The notes: a model not told the origin generated them from the sequence alone. A DNA stretch of 64,000 nucleotides from Microbacterium karelineae (GCF_009745985.1 NZ_WFIX01000177.1:1-64000); one strand, 5' to 3'. Counted from the stretch's first letter, positions 41,178 through 50,876 are shown. Numbers and translations: made by a program.

Positions 41178-42410
41178 TCATGTGCGATCGCGCATAACCT
41201 GTTCTCTCGCGGGGGTGGGCGTGCGCGCGAGGCGCACGACGGCCCAGATCCCGAGCGCGACGACGAGCGCGCCTCGCAGCGCGAGGACCGTGATCGCCAC
41301 GGTATCGGTCATGAGGATCTGGTCATAGACCACGGGGTAGACGATGTGCGTGAGCAGCGCGGTCGCGAGCGCGAGGAGCGCAGGACCCCACGCGCGGGCG
41401 CGGTCCCACACGATCCACGCGACGAGAGGCGCGATCAGCCAGGTCAGGAACTGCGGGGATCCGACCTTGTTGCAGACGATGAGCGCGACGACGAGGGCGA
41501 GGGCGAGAGGAGGGAGGATCCGCGTGCGCGGGGATCCCCGGCGCACGCGCCAGACGCCGAGCGCGCAGATGGCGGCCACGCACGCCGCCATGATCGGCCC
41601 GAGCGCCGCGGCCGTGGCGTCGACGCCCGCGCCCGTCAGCTGGTACGTGAGCATGACCTGGTCGTAGTACACCTCGGCGCCGCCGAGGCCGAACATGAAC
41701 GGCGTCGCCGCCACGGCCTCGATCTGCAGGCCCCGCTCGCCCTGGGTCGTCACGAATCCGAGGAGGTGCTCCGTCCCGCCTGCGAGCGCGACGACGCCGA
41801 CGATCACCGCCGAGCAGACCGCGCCCCCGACGATGACATGCCCGCGGGATCGCAGGGAGATGACGAGCGCCGCCACCAGTGCCGCCGGCCACACCTTGAT
41901 CCATGTCGCCGCCCCGACGAGCGCGCCCGCGATCCGCGGATGCGCACCTGCGAGCAGCAGGCCCACGACGGCGATGGGCACCGTCACGGCGTCGAGCCGG
42001 AACAGCGCGATCGGCCCGAGTGCGAGCACGAACGCCGCCCAGAACCACGCCGCGGCCAGGCGCCCTCGAGAGGATCCGCGCCGCACCAGGAGGGCGAAGG
42101 CGACGACGTCGAGCGCCGTCACGAGGACCGCCCAGGCGAGCGAATACGACGAGAACCACACGAGCGCGCGGGCCATCACCATCGGCGCGAGCGCGAGCGG
42201 CGGGTACACCCACGCGTCCGTGACGCCCATGATGGCCTGGCCGCTCAGCGCGAGGTCGCTCCACGGCTCGTAGACGAGGTACGTGTCGCCCATGGGCTGG
42301 TTCGGCCACACCCAGCCGAGTGCCGTCGAGGAGCCGTGCGCGAGGAGGAAGGCCGCCCAGACGGCGACGACGGGTGCGATCGACCTCCGCGCCGGGCGCA
42401 CGGCCGTCAC
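41178..42410 (-). CDS. GT87/DUF2029-type polytopic membrane glycosyltransferase
   Basis: The 410-residue protein has about ten membrane helices. GDTYLVYEPWSDLALSG in the first loop and WIKVWPAALV near residue 165 are landmarks of the actinobacterial alpha-mannosyltransferase family that uses polyprenyl-phosphate mannose outside the membrane. The GTG start overlaps the stop of the preceding gene. Transferring mannose to a cell-wall glycolipid is plausible; the acceptor is not known. Confidence 0.82.
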   Translation of the reverse strand: MTAVRPARRSIAPVVAVWAAFLLAHGSSTALGWVWPNQPMGDTYLVYEPWSDLALSGQAIMGVTDAWVYPPLALAPMVMARALVWFSSYSLAWAVLVTALDVVAFALLVRRGSSRGRLAAAWFWAAFVLALGPIALFRLDAVTVPIAVVGLLLAGAHPRIAGALVGAATWIKVWPAALVAALVISLRSRGHVIVGGAVCSAVIVGVVALAGGTEHLLGFVTTQGERGLQIEAVAATPFMFGLGGAEVYYDQVMLTYQLTGAGVDATAAALGPIMAACVAAICALGVWRVRRGSPRTRILPPLALALVVALIVCNKVGSPQFLTWLIAPLVAWIVWDRARAWGPALLALATALLTHIVYPVVYDQILMTDTVAITVLALRGALVVALGIWAVVRLARTPTPAREQVMRDRT

Positions 42411-43297
42411 GCGGTCGCCTCGGCGAAGGCGTGCGGCAGGGCGGCCGCGACGTCGAGTGCCGTGATCGGCCGCTCCCCGCCCGACGCGAGGCGGCCGGCG
42501 GCACCGTGCAGCCAGGCCGCCGTCGCGGCGATGGGGCCGAGCTCCTCGACATCGATCTCCGAGGCCGGACGCCCGGCGACGGCGCCCGCGAGGAGCGCGC
42601 CCATCGCGCCGGCGAGCACGTCGCCCGTGCCGCCCGTCGCGAGCCACGGCGTGCCCGAGCGCACGACCGTCCACCAGCCGCCTGGCGTCGCGACGATGGT
42701 GTCGGCGCCCTTCAGGAGCACGACGCCGCCGAGTGCGACGGCCGTCTCGCGCACCACGAGCACCCGCTCGCGGAAGTCTCCCGCCAGGCGCTCCTGCAGC
42801 GGATCCACGTCGATGTCGTCGACGCCGAGCCCGAGCGGGATCCGCACCTCGCGCAGCTCGCCCGCGTGCGGCGTCACGACGAACGGCCCGTGCGCGCGAG
42901 ACGCGAGATCGAGCGCGCCGGCGTCGATCACGAGCGGCGCGGGCGAGGCGAACAGCGAGAGGATCATCTCCCTCACCTCGTCGCTGCGTGTGCGCCCATC
43001 GATCCCGCTGCCGACGACGCCCGCGTCGATCCGGCCCCCGCCGACGACCGTCTCGGGGCGGCGCTGCAGCACGAGCCGGCCGACGTCCGGGTCGCCGATC
43101 CACCGCACCATGCCGGCTCCTGCGCGCCACGCGCCCTCCGCCGAGAGAACGGCGGCGCCGGGGTAGGTGGGACTTCCCGTCAGCAACACGACGGAACCCC
43201 GGGAATACTTGTGGTCATCTCGCGTTGGGACGCGGAGAACGGATCTCGCGTCGTGGGCAGTCCACTCGTCGTCGTGCCATTCGTGTCCGCCGGGCAT
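42407..43297 (-). CDS. nnrD: ADP-dependent NAD(P)H-hydrate dehydratase
   Basis: The 296-residue ribokinase-like enzyme repairs hydrated NAD(P)H. DHKYSRGSVVLLTGSPTYPGAA near residue 27 is the family's N-terminal signature, FVVTPHAGELREV near 138 binds the substrate, and GTGDVLAG near 222 holds the catalytic aspartate. The epimerase domain that is often fused in bacteria is absent. A -10 box lies 6 nt before the ATG. Confidence 0.92.
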   Translation of the reverse strand: MPGGHEWHDDEWTAHDARSVLRVPTRDDHKYSRGSVVLLTGSPTYPGAAVLSAEGAWRAGAGMVRWIGDPDVGRLVLQRRPETVVGGGRIDAGVVGSGIDGRTRSDEVREMILSLFASPAPLVIDAGALDLASRAHGPFVVTPHAGELREVRIPLGLGVDDIDVDPLQERLAGDFRERVLVVRETAVALGGVVLLKGADTIVATPGGWWTVVRSGTPWLATGGTGDVLAGAMGALLAGAVAGRPASEIDVEELGPIAATAAWLHGAAGRLASGGERPITALDVAAALPHAFAEATA

Positions 43298-43303
43298 GCG
43301 GTC

Positions 43304-43309
43304 AGACTA
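43304..43309 (-). promoter_or_regulatory. Putative -10 box (TAGTCT) of the NAD(P)H-hydrate dehydratase gene
   Basis: TAGTCT on the minus strand ends 6 nt before the ATG at 43297 (leaderless spacing). Confidence 0.5.
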
Positions 43310-43347
43310 TCGCCGCGCCCGGGCCGTCATCCTGAGGAAAGGTCACC

Positions 43348-44445
43348 ATGAGCCAGCTCTTCTCGCCGCTCGCCATCCGCGAGGTCACGCTCCGCAATCG
43401 CCTCTGGGTGTCGCCCATGTGCATGTACAGCGCCTCGGATGGCATCGTGAACGACTGGCATCACGTGCACCTCGCACAGTTCGCGTCGGGCGGCGCAGGG
43501 CTCGTCGTGGCCGAGGCGACCGCGGTCGTCCCCGAGGGCCGCATCTCCCCCGACGACGCCGGCATCTGGAGCGATGCGCACACCGACGCGTGGCGGCCGA
43601 TCGTGCGCTCGATCCGCGACCGCGGATCCGTCGCGGGGATACAGCTCGCCCACGCGGGCCGCAAGGCGTCGACGCACTCGCCGTTCGCCGACGCGCAGGG
43701 ATCCGTCCCGCTCGCCGAGGGCGGGTGGACGACCGAGGCGCCGTCCGCCGTCGCCTACGAGGGCTTCGCCGAGCCCGAGGCGATGAGCGTCGAGCGCATC
43801 GCCGAGGTCGTCGACGCGTTCCGGATCGCCGCGCGCCGCTCGGTCGACGCCGGCTTCGAAGTGCTCGAGATCCACGCCGCGCACGGCTACCTGCTGCACG
43901 AGTTCCTCTCGCCGCTGACGAACCAGCGCGACGATGAGTACGGCGGATCCCTCGAGAACCGCGCCCGGTTCACGATCGAGGTCGTCCGCGCCGTGCGCGC
44001 GGAGGTCGGCGAGGACCTCCCGGTGTTCGTGCGCTTCTCGGCCACCGACTCGGCGCCGGGCGGCCTCGAGGTCGACGACGTCGCGCAGGTCGCCGCATGG
44101 GCGCGCGACGCGGGCGCCGACCTCTTCGACATCTCGACGAGCGGGCTCGTGGCCCACCAGCGGATCGAGGTCGGCCCGGGCTACCAGGTGCCGTTCGCCG
44201 CGCGGATCCGCGAGATCACGGGGGCGCTGACGGGATCCGTCGGCATCATCACGAGCGGCGCGCAGGCGGAGGAGATCCTCGCCTCGGGCCAGGCCGACGT
44301 CATCTTCGCCGCGCGCGAGTGGCTGCGCGACCCGCACTTCGCGCTCCGCGCCGCGGGAGAGCTCGGCGAGGACCCGCCCTCGATCTGGCCGCCGCAGTAC
44401 ATCCGCGGCTACCGCGCCCCCTCCCCCGCCCTCACTCGCGCCTGA
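43348..44445 (+). CDS. NADH:flavin oxidoreductase, YqjM-type old yellow enzyme
   Basis: The 365-residue TIM-barrel flavoprotein reduces activated C=C bonds with NADPH. VSPMCMYSASDG near residue 20 includes the redox-tuning cysteine of the YqjM class, QLAHAGRK near 98 the FMN-binding part, and EIHAAHGYLLHEFLSP near 172 the paired catalytic histidines. NQRDDEYGGSLENRARF is conserved in the class. GAGGAAAGG precedes the ATG. The natural substrate is unknown. Confidence 0.93.
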   Translation: MSQLFSPLAIREVTLRNRLWVSPMCMYSASDGIVNDWHHVHLAQFASGGAGLVVAEATAVVPEGRISPDDAGIWSDAHTDAWRPIVRSIRDRGSVAGIQLAHAGRKASTHSPFADAQGSVPLAEGGWTTEAPSAVAYEGFAEPEAMSVERIAEVVDAFRIAARRSVDAGFEVLEIHAAHGYLLHEFLSPLTNQRDDEYGGSLENRARFTIEVVRAVRAEVGEDLPVFVRFSATDSAPGGLEVDDVAQVAAWARDAGADLFDISTSGLVAHQRIEVGPGYQVPFAARIREITGALTGSVGIITSGAQAEEILASGQADVIFAAREWLRDPHFALRAAGELGEDPPSIWPPQYIRGYRAPSPALTRA

Positions 44446-44450
44446 GGAGA

Positions 44451-44496
44451 ACGACGACGCGGCCGGCACCCCGAGGGGTGCCGGCCGCGTCGTCGT
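44451..44496. terminator. Bidirectional terminator between the old yellow enzyme gene and kgd
   Basis: Perfect 22-bp arms (44451-44472 and 44475-44496) meet at a two-base centre. The hairpin starts 5 nt after the + strand stop and ends 4 nt before the convergent kgd stop. Confidence 0.85.
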
Positions 44497-44500
44497 GTGA

Positions 44501-47500
44501 TCAGCGGCCGAGGGCGCGCTTCATCAGGTCGGTGTGCTCGACGGCGTGCACCTTCGAGGATCCCGTCGACGGCGCCGCCGCCGCCGGGCGCGACACGACG
44601 CTGAAGTCGCGACCGACCGCCGCACCGCTCAGCCACTGCTGGATGAACGGCCATGCGCCCTGGTTCTCGGGCTCGTCCTGCACCCACACGATCTCGGCGT
44701 TCGGGTACTGCGCGAGGACGCGCTTGAGCTCGTCGACCGGCGCGGGGTAGAACTGCTCGAGCCGCACCAGCGCCGTCTTCTCGTCGGGGGTGCGCTGCAG
44801 CTCGGATGCGAGATCCCAGTGGATCTTGCCCGCATGCACGAGCACGCGCGTGACCTGCGCCGCGTCGAGCCCGCGATCGTCGTCGAGCACCGGCTGGAAG
44901 GTGCCCTCGGCGAAGTCGGCGACCTCGCTCGTCGCGCCACGGAGGCGCAGCATCGCCTTCGGCGTGAACACGACGAGGGGGCGACGCGGGCGCGAGTAGG
45001 CGTGGCGGCGCAGCAGGTGGAAGTACGACGCGGGCGTCGACGGGCGGGCGACCGTCATGTTGTCCTGCGCACACAGCTGCAGGAAGCGCTCGATGCGGGC
45101 CGACGAGTGGTCGGGGCCCTGGCCCTCGTAGCCATGCGGGAGGAGCATGACGACGCCCGACTCCTGGCCCCACTTCTGGTCGGCCGCGGAGATGAACTCG
45201 TCGATGATCGACTGCGCGCCGTTGACGAAGTCGCCGAACTGCGCCTCCCACAGCACGAGCGCGTTCTCCATCTCGACGGAGTAGCCGTACTCGAAGCCGA
45301 GAGCGGCGTACTCGCTGAGGAGCGAGTCGTACACGCTGAAGCGCGCCTGGCTCTCCGACAGGTTCGACAGGGGCAGCCACTCCTGGCCGTTGACCCGGTC
45401 GTGGAACACGGCGTGGCGCTGCACGAAGGTGCCGCGGCGCGAGTCCTGACCGACGAGGCGCACGGCCGTGCCCTCGAGCAGCAGGGATCCGAACGCGAGC
45501 AGCTCGCCGAACGCCCAGTCGATCTTGCCCTCGCGGCTCATCTGCAGGCGCTTGTCGAGCAGCTGCTGCAGCTTGCTGTGCACCGTGAAGCCACCCGGCT
45601 TGTTGGCGTGCGCGTCGCCGATCTGCGCGAGGACCTCGGTGCCGACGCCCGTGACGTCGGGCTCACCCTCCAGCTCGGGCTTGAGCTGCTCGGGGCTCAC
45701 GACGGGGATCGACCCGGTCTCGGCGGCATGCGTCTCGGCGAAGGCGACCTCGAGGCGGTTCTGGAAGTCGGCCTTCGCCGCCTCGTACTCCTCCTCGGTG
45801 ATGTCGCCGCGACCGACGAGAGACTCGGTGTACAGGCGGCGCACCGAGCGCTTGGCCTCGATGAGGCCGTGCATGAGGGGCTGCGTCATCGACGAGTCGT
45901 CGCCCTCGTTGTGCCCGCGGCGGCGGTAGCAGACGAGGTCGATGATGACATCGCGCTGGAACTTCTGGCGGTAGTCGAAGGCGAGCTCGGCCGCCCGGAT
46001 GACCGACTCGGGGTCGTCGCCGTTGACGTGCAGGATCGGCGCCGCGATCGTCTTGGCGACGTCCGTCGCGTAGCGGGACGATCGCCCGTCCTGCGGCAGC
46101 GTCGTGAATCCGACCTGGTTGTTGACGACGATGTGCACCGTGCCGCCCGTGCGGTAGGCACGCAGCTGCGACATCTGCAGCGTCTCGACGACGACGCCCT
46201 GGCCCGCGAAGGCCGCGTCGCCGTGGACGAGCACCGGCAGCCAGGGGAAGGTGCCCTTCTCGAAGCGGTCCTGCTTCGCGCGGACGATGCCCTCGAGCAC
46301 GCCGTCGACCGTCTCGAGGTGCGATGGGTTGGCCGCGAGGTAGATGTCGATCTCGTTGCCGTCCGTGCCGCGGAACGTGCCCTCGGTGCCGATGTGGTAC
46401 TTGACGTCGCCGGATCCGCGCTTGTTGCCGGGCAGCGCGCCCTCGAACTCGCTGAACACCTCGCCGTAGGTCTTGCCCGCGATGTTCGTGAGGACGTTGA
46501 GGCGGCCGCGGTGAGCCATGCCGATCGCGGCGCCCTCGAGGCCCTCACGGGCGGCGCCGTCGATGATGCGGTCGAGCAGCGGGATGAGCGACTCACCGCC
46601 CTCGAGCGAGAAGCGCTTCTGGCCGACGTACTTCGTCTGCAGGAACGTCTCGAACGCCTCGGCCTGGTTCAGCTTGCCGAGCACACGCAGCTGCTCGTCG
46701 TGGTCGAGCTTCTCGTACGGGCGCTCGAGACGCTGCTGGAACCACTCGCGCTGCTCGTGATCGGCGATGTGCATGTACTCGATGCCGATCGTGCGGCAGT
46801 ACGTGTCGCGCAGGACGCCGAGGATGTCGCGGAGCTTGGCCTGGCGCCTCCCGCCGAACCCTCCCGTGACGAACTCGCGCTCGAGGTCCCAGAACGTCAG
46901 CCCGTGCGACTCGATCTCGAGGTCGTGGTGCTCGCGCTGTGTGTAGGCCAGCGGGTCGATGTCGGCCATCAGGTGGCCGCGCACGCGATAGGCGTTGATG
47001 AGCTCCTGCACGCGAGCCGTCTTGTCCACCCGCTCGGCGAGGTCGACCGAGACGTCGGCGTTCCAGTGGATCGGTGCGTACGGGATGCGCAGCGCGGAGA
47101 AGATGTCCTCGTAGAAGCTGTTCTTGCCGATCAGCAGCTCGTTGACGATCTTCAGGAACTCGCCCGACCCGGCGCCCTGGATGACGCGGTGGTCATACGT
47201 GCTGGTGAGGGTGATCGTCTTGCCGATCGCCATCTCGTTGAGGGTCTTGGGGCTCGCGCCGGCGAACTCGGCCGGGTAGTCGAGCGCGCCAGCGCCGATG
47301 ATGCACCCCTGGCCCTTCATGAGGCGCGGCACGGAGTGCACCGTGCCGATGCCGCCGGGGTTCGTGAGCGAGACGGTCGTGCCGGCGAAGTCGGCCGCCG
47401 TGAGCTTGTTCGCGCGCGCGCGCTTCACGAGATCCTCGTACGCGAGGAGGTACTGGTTGAAGGTCAGCGACTCGGCGTTCTTGACGCTCGGCACCATGAG

Positions 47501-48166
47501 GGCGCGCGTGCCGTCGGGCTTCGGCAGGTCGATCGCGATGCCGAGGTTGATGTGCGCGGGGGCGACGACGCTGGGCTTGCCGTCGATCTCGGCGTAGTAC
47601 ACGTTCTGGCTCGGGAACGCCTTGAGCGCCTGGATCAGCGCCCAGCCGATGATGTGGGTGAACGAGACCTTGCCGCCGCGGGTGCGCGACATGTGGTTGT
47701 TGATGACGATGCGGTTGTCGATCATCAGCTTCGCCGGGATCGTGCGCACCGATGTCGCCGTCGGGACCGAGATCGACTGGTCCATGTTCTTGGCGAGCGT
47801 CTTGGGCATGCCCTTGAGCGCGGTGACCTTGTCTTCCGCGGGCTCCTCCGCGGGCGCCTCGGACTTCTTCGCCTCGGGCTCAGCGGGGATCGGCGCGGCG
47901 GACGCGGGCTTCGCCGTCGTCTTCGCCACCGGCGGCGTCCCTGTCGCCGGCTTCGTGACGGCCGGGGCTTCCGTCGCCGCGGGCGCTGCCGCAGGAGCCG
48001 CGGCGGCGCCGTTCTGCGCGGCGTACTGCTCCATCACAGGCCACCATTCCCTGTCGACCGCGTTCTTGTCGACCTTGTACTGCTGGTACAGCTCGTCGAC
48101 GAGCCACTGATTGGCCCCGAACTCCCCATCGCTCGACGTACCGACACCCGTCACCTGACTCGACAC
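44501..48166 (-). CDS. kgd: Multifunctional 2-oxoglutarate decarboxylase/dehydrogenase Kgd (E1-E2 fusion)
   Basis: The 1221-residue protein is the actinobacterial fusion of an E2-like succinyltransferase domain with an E1 thiamine-diphosphate domain. NQWLVDELYQQYKVD starts the N-terminal docking part, followed by an Ala/Pro-rich linker (about 45-115), the acyltransferase core (HIIGWALIQALKAFPSQN, and TYDHRVIQGAGSGEFL near 325), then the E1 part (MAHRGRLNVL, GDAAFAGQGVV, NNQVGFTTLP). There is no lipoyl domain. It converts 2-oxoglutarate in the TCA cycle. I chose the GTG at 48166; an ATG at 48187 is an alternative start. Confidence 0.94.
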   Translation of the reverse strand: MSSQVTGVGTSSDGEFGANQWLVDELYQQYKVDKNAVDREWWPVMEQYAAQNGAAAAPAAAPAATEAPAVTKPATGTPPVAKTTAKPASAAPIPAEPEAKKSEAPAEEPAEDKVTALKGMPKTLAKNMDQSISVPTATSVRTIPAKLMIDNRIVINNHMSRTRGGKVSFTHIIGWALIQALKAFPSQNVYYAEIDGKPSVVAPAHINLGIAIDLPKPDGTRALMVPSVKNAESLTFNQYLLAYEDLVKRARANKLTAADFAGTTVSLTNPGGIGTVHSVPRLMKGQGCIIGAGALDYPAEFAGASPKTLNEMAIGKTITLTSTYDHRVIQGAGSGEFLKIVNELLIGKNSFYEDIFSALRIPYAPIHWNADVSVDLAERVDKTARVQELINAYRVRGHLMADIDPLAYTQREHHDLEIESHGLTFWDLEREFVTGGFGGRRQAKLRDILGVLRDTYCRTIGIEYMHIADHEQREWFQQRLERPYEKLDHDEQLRVLGKLNQAEAFETFLQTKYVGQKRFSLEGGESLIPLLDRIIDGAAREGLEGAAIGMAHRGRLNVLTNIAGKTYGEVFSEFEGALPGNKRGSGDVKYHIGTEGTFRGTDGNEIDIYLAANPSHLETVDGVLEGIVRAKQDRFEKGTFPWLPVLVHGDAAFAGQGVVVETLQMSQLRAYRTGGTVHIVVNNQVGFTTLPQDGRSSRYATDVAKTIAAPILHVNGDDPESVIRAAELAFDYRQKFQRDVIIDLVCYRRRGHNEGDDSSMTQPLMHGLIEAKRSVRRLYTESLVGRGDITEEEYEAAKADFQNRLEVAFAETHAAETGSIPVVSPEQLKPELEGEPDVTGVGTEVLAQIGDAHANKPGGFTVHSKLQQLLDKRLQMSREGKIDWAFGELLAFGSLLLEGTAVRLVGQDSRRGTFVQRHAVFHDRVNGQEWLPLSNLSESQARFSVYDSLLSEYAALGFEYGYSVEMENALVLWEAQFGDFVNGAQSIIDEFISAADQKWGQESGVVMLLPHGYEGQGPDHSSARIERFLQLCAQDNMTVARPSTPASYFHLLRRHAYSRPRRPLVVFTPKAMLRLRGATSEVADFAEGTFQPVLDDDRGLDAAQVTRVLVHAGKIHWDLASELQRTPDEKTALVRLEQFYPAPVDELKRVLAQYPNAEIVWVQDEPENQGAWPFIQQWLSGAAVGRDFSVVSRPAAAAPSTGSSKVHAVEHTDLMKRALGR

Positions 48167-48293
48167 GGTCAGATCGCCCACTTTCATCGAAGAATGATGC
48201 TCACCGCACGCGGCAGAACGTCCGCGCATTCCACCGTCCAGCGTATCCCAGCGCACGCGCGTATTCTCACGGCGACGCGGGTCTGCGGTGCTC

Positions 48294-48299
48294 TATGAT
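48294..48299 (+). promoter_or_regulatory. Putative -10 box (TATGAT) of the CNNM operon
   Basis: TATGAT is the best -10 match in this region. The transcript would begin near 48306, just before a 29-codon open frame that leads into the first CNNM gene. No clear -35 box. Confidence 0.5.
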
Positions 48300-48308
48300 C
48301 GAGAGATC

Positions 48309-48398
48309 ATGGACGACCCTCCAAGTAACAGACCCACGCCCCTGGATCCGCGTCTTCACGCGCGCCCCGATCGACAGGTCGGTGTGACGCGGTCGTGA
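48309..48398 (+). CDS. Possible 29-residue leader ORF
   Basis: An ATG 9 nt after TATGAT opens a frame of 29 codons (MDDPPSNRPTPLDP at its start) whose TGA at 48396 overlaps the GTG/ATG of the following gene. It is Pro/Arg-rich without any recognisable domain. It might simply be a [13 protein letters not shown] lead-in for the CNNM gene. Weakly supported. Confidence 0.3.
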   Translation: MDDPPSNRPTPLDPRLHARPDRQVGVTRS

Positions 48399-49732
48399 TG
48401 GACTGGACCATGCTGGGCGTGGGACTCGCCCTCATCTTCGGAACAGGGATCTTCGTCGCCAGCGAATTCGCCCTCGTCAATCTCGACCGCGCGGACCTCG
48501 AGGCCAGGCAGGCACGCGGCGAGCCGCGGCTGGCGCTCACGATCTCCGCCCTGCGCCACACGTCGACGCACCTGTCGTCCGCGCAGCTCGGCATCACCCT
48601 CACGACGCTCCTCACCGGCTACACGATGGAGCCGGCGCTCTCGCGTCTCCTCTCGCCGCTTCTCGCGGGCTGGCTTCCCGAGGCCGGCGTCGCCGCCATC
48701 GCGACCGTGGTCGGCATGGCGATCGCGACGATCCTCTCGATGATCCTCGGGGAGCTGATCCCCAAGAACTTCGCGCTCGCGCTTCCGCTGGCGACGGCAC
48801 GCCTCGTCGCACCCGCGCAGATCGCCTTCACGGCCGTCTTCCGCCCGGCCGTCGCCGGCCTGAACGGCAGCGCGAACGGGATCCTGCGCGCCATGGGCGT
48901 CGAGCCGCAGGAGGAGCTGTCCGGCGCCCGCACGGCCGAGGAGCTCTCGAGCCTCGTGCGCCGCAGCGCGATGGCCGGCGTCCTCGAGGAGGACACGGCG
49001 ACGCTCCTCGACCGCTCGCTCAACTTCGCCCGCCTGACCGCGGGCGACGTCATGACCCCCCGCCCGCGGATGCATGCGATCGCCGTCGGCGAGCCGGCCG
49101 ACGAGGTCATCCGGCGCGCGCGCGACACGGGGCACAGCCGCTTCCCCGTCTACGAGGACGACCTCGACGACGTCATCGGCGTCGTGCACCTCAAGGCCGC
49201 CGTCAGCGTGCCCCGCGAGAAGCGCCGCGAGGTTCCCGTGGGCGCGCTGCGCACCGAACCGCTTCGCGTCCCCGAGACGGTGCACCTCGACCAGATGCTC
49301 TCCGAGCTGCGCAGCCGCGGCTACCAGATGGCGGTCGTGGTCGACGAGTACGGCGGGACGGCGGGCGTCGTCACGCTCGAGGATCTCGTCGAGGAGATCG
49401 TGGGCGAGGTCGCCGACGAACACGACCGCCGCCGCGTCGGCGTCGTCCGCCACCGCGACTCCGTCACCTTCCCCGGCCAGCTCCGACCCGACGAGTTGCG
49501 CGAGCGCGCCGCCGTGACGGTGCCCGAATCAGACGACTACGACACCGTGGGCGGATACATCATGAGCGTCCTCGAACGCGTCCCGTCCGTCGGCGACACT
49601 GTGCGCACAGACGACGGATCCCTCGAGGTCGTCCGCATGGACGGCCGCCGCGTCGACCGCGTGCGGTTCATCGCCGATCCCCTCCCCTCGGACGACGTCG
49701 CCGAGGCCGGATCCGATGGAGGTGCGCGATGA
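48395..49732 (+). CDS. CNNM/CorC-type hemolysin-like transporter, long form
   Basis: The 445-residue protein has an N-terminal DUF21/CNNM transmembrane domain (about 1-190, with [15 protein letters not shown] and [12 protein letters not shown]), a CBS pair (about 210-330, [10 protein letters not shown] ... [24 protein letters not shown]) and a C-terminal CorC_HlyC transporter-associated domain (about 345-430). Such proteins are linked to magnesium or cobalt efflux. The start is GTG at 48395 or ATG at 48398. It overlaps the second family member by ATGA. Confidence 0.93.
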   Translation: MMDWTMLGVGLALIFGTGIFVASEFALVNLDRADLEARQARGEPRLALTISALRHTSTHLSSAQLGITLTTLLTGYTMEPALSRLLSPLLAGWLPEAGVAAIATVVGMAIATILSMILGELIPKNFALALPLATARLVAPAQIAFTAVFRPAVAGLNGSANGILRAMGVEPQEELSGARTAEELSSLVRRSAMAGVLEEDTATLLDRSLNFARLTAGDVMTPRPRMHAIAVGEPADEVIRRARDTGHSRFPVYEDDLDDVIGVVHLKAAVSVPREKRREVPVGALRTEPLRVPETVHLDQMLSELRSRGYQMAVVVDEYGGTAGVVTLEDLVEEIVGEVADEHDRRRVGVVRHRDSVTFPGQLRPDELRERAAVTVPESDDYDTVGGYIMSVLERVPSVGDTVRTDDGSLEVVRMDGRRVDRVRFIADPLPSDDVAEAGSDGGAR

Positions 49733-50787
49733 GCGACTGGGCGGGACTCGCGTGGCTCGTCGTGCTGCTGATCGGCAACGCCTTCTTCGTCGGCGCCGAG
49801 TTCGCCGTCATCTCCGCGAAGCGATCGCAGATCGAGCCGCGGGCCGAGAAGGGATCACGCGCGGCCAGGACGGCCCTGTACGCGATGGAGCACGCGACGG
49901 CGATGCTCGCGACCAGCCAGCTGGGCATCACGATCTGCTCGCTGCTGATCCTCAACGTCTCGGAGCCCGCGCTGCACCACCTGCTGCTCGCGCCGCTCGA
50001 GCTCACGGGGCTGGCGGAGGCCGCGATCGACACGATCGCGTTCATCATCGCCCTCGTGATCGTGTCGTACCTGCACGTGGTGTTCGGCGAGATGGTGGCG
50101 AAGAACCTCGCGTTCAGCGTTCCCGACCGCGCCGTGCTGCTGCTCGCGCCGCCGCTCGTCTGGGTGTCGAAGCTGTTCAGCCCCGTCATCTGGGTGCTCA
50201 ACGGCGTCGCCAACGCGGCGCTGCGACTGTTCGGCGTCGAACCCAAGAACGAGGCCGCGTCGACGTTCACCCTCGACGAGGTCGCGACGATCGTCAGCCA
50301 GTCGCGGCGCGAGGGCGTCCTCGCGGACGCGTCCGGCACGGTCGCGGCGGCGCTCGAGTTCACCGACAAGGTCGCGGCGGACGTCGCCGTGCCGCTCGAC
50401 AGGCTCGTCACGCTTCCCGAGTCGGCGACGCCGGCGGAGATCGAACGCGCCGTCGCGATGCACGGATACTCGCGGTACGTCATCGTCGACGACGACGCCG
50501 ATCCGATCGGCTACGTGCACCTCAAGGACGTCCTGCGCGATGCGGGCGACGACGACGAAGACAAGGTGCGGGCACCGATCCCCGCGAAGCGGATCCACCA
50601 CATGGTGCCCGTGAGCCGCACGACCGACCTCGAGGACGCGCTGGCCCTCATGCGTCAGCAGGGACGACACCTCGCCCGCGTGCGCGCGGAGGACGGCCGC
50701 ACCGTCTCGGTGCTGTTCCTCGAGGACATCCTCGAGGAGCTCGTCGGCGAGGTGCACGATGCGACGGAGCGCTCCCGCCGGCGCTGA
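49729..50787 (+). CDS. CNNM/CBS transporter, short form
   Basis: The 352-residue protein repeats the DUF21/CNNM domain (TSQLGITICSLLILN near residue 65, VVFGEMVAKNLAFS near 115) and the CBS pair, ending at LEDILEELVGEVHD without the C-terminal CorC_HlyC domain of its neighbour. The two are conserved as a tandem pair and may form a hetero-oligomer. ATG overlaps the upstream stop. Confidence 0.92.
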   Translation: MSDWAGLAWLVVLLIGNAFFVGAEFAVISAKRSQIEPRAEKGSRAARTALYAMEHATAMLATSQLGITICSLLILNVSEPALHHLLLAPLELTGLAEAAIDTIAFIIALVIVSYLHVVFGEMVAKNLAFSVPDRAVLLLAPPLVWVSKLFSPVIWVLNGVANAALRLFGVEPKNEAASTFTLDEVATIVSQSRREGVLADASGTVAAALEFTDKVAADVAVPLDRLVTLPESATPAEIERAVAMHGYSRYVIVDDDADPIGYVHLKDVLRDAGDDDEDKVRAPIPAKRIHHMVPVSRTTDLEDALALMRQQGRHLARVRAEDGRTVSVLFLEDILEELVGEVHDATERSRRR

Positions 50788-50805
50788 CGCGCGGCACAGG
50801 ATTCA

Positions 50806-50855
50806 CGGGTGCGAAAGGGTCGTTCTCGCGCGACGGAGCGACCGTTTCGCACCCG
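50806..50855. repeat. Long inverted repeat between convergent genes
   Basis: 17-bp arms (50806-50822 and 50839-50855, containing GGGTGCGAAA) match except for one base. The stem can be lengthened inward by three more pairs, leaving a loop around TCGCGCGACG. It sits between the CNNM and MOSC stops. Its architecture is like the metY-metX palindrome, though the arm sequence differs. Confidence 0.8.
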
Positions 50856-50876
50856 CGAGCGAGCGCGGCCGGCGGA

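Noticed and set aside
44534-48298. 1254-codon + strand open frame opposite kgd
   Set aside because: It mirrors Kgd codons in the complementary frame, a common effect in DNA this GC-rich. The sequence is Arg/Glu/Val-rich with no domain, while Kgd is unmistakable.
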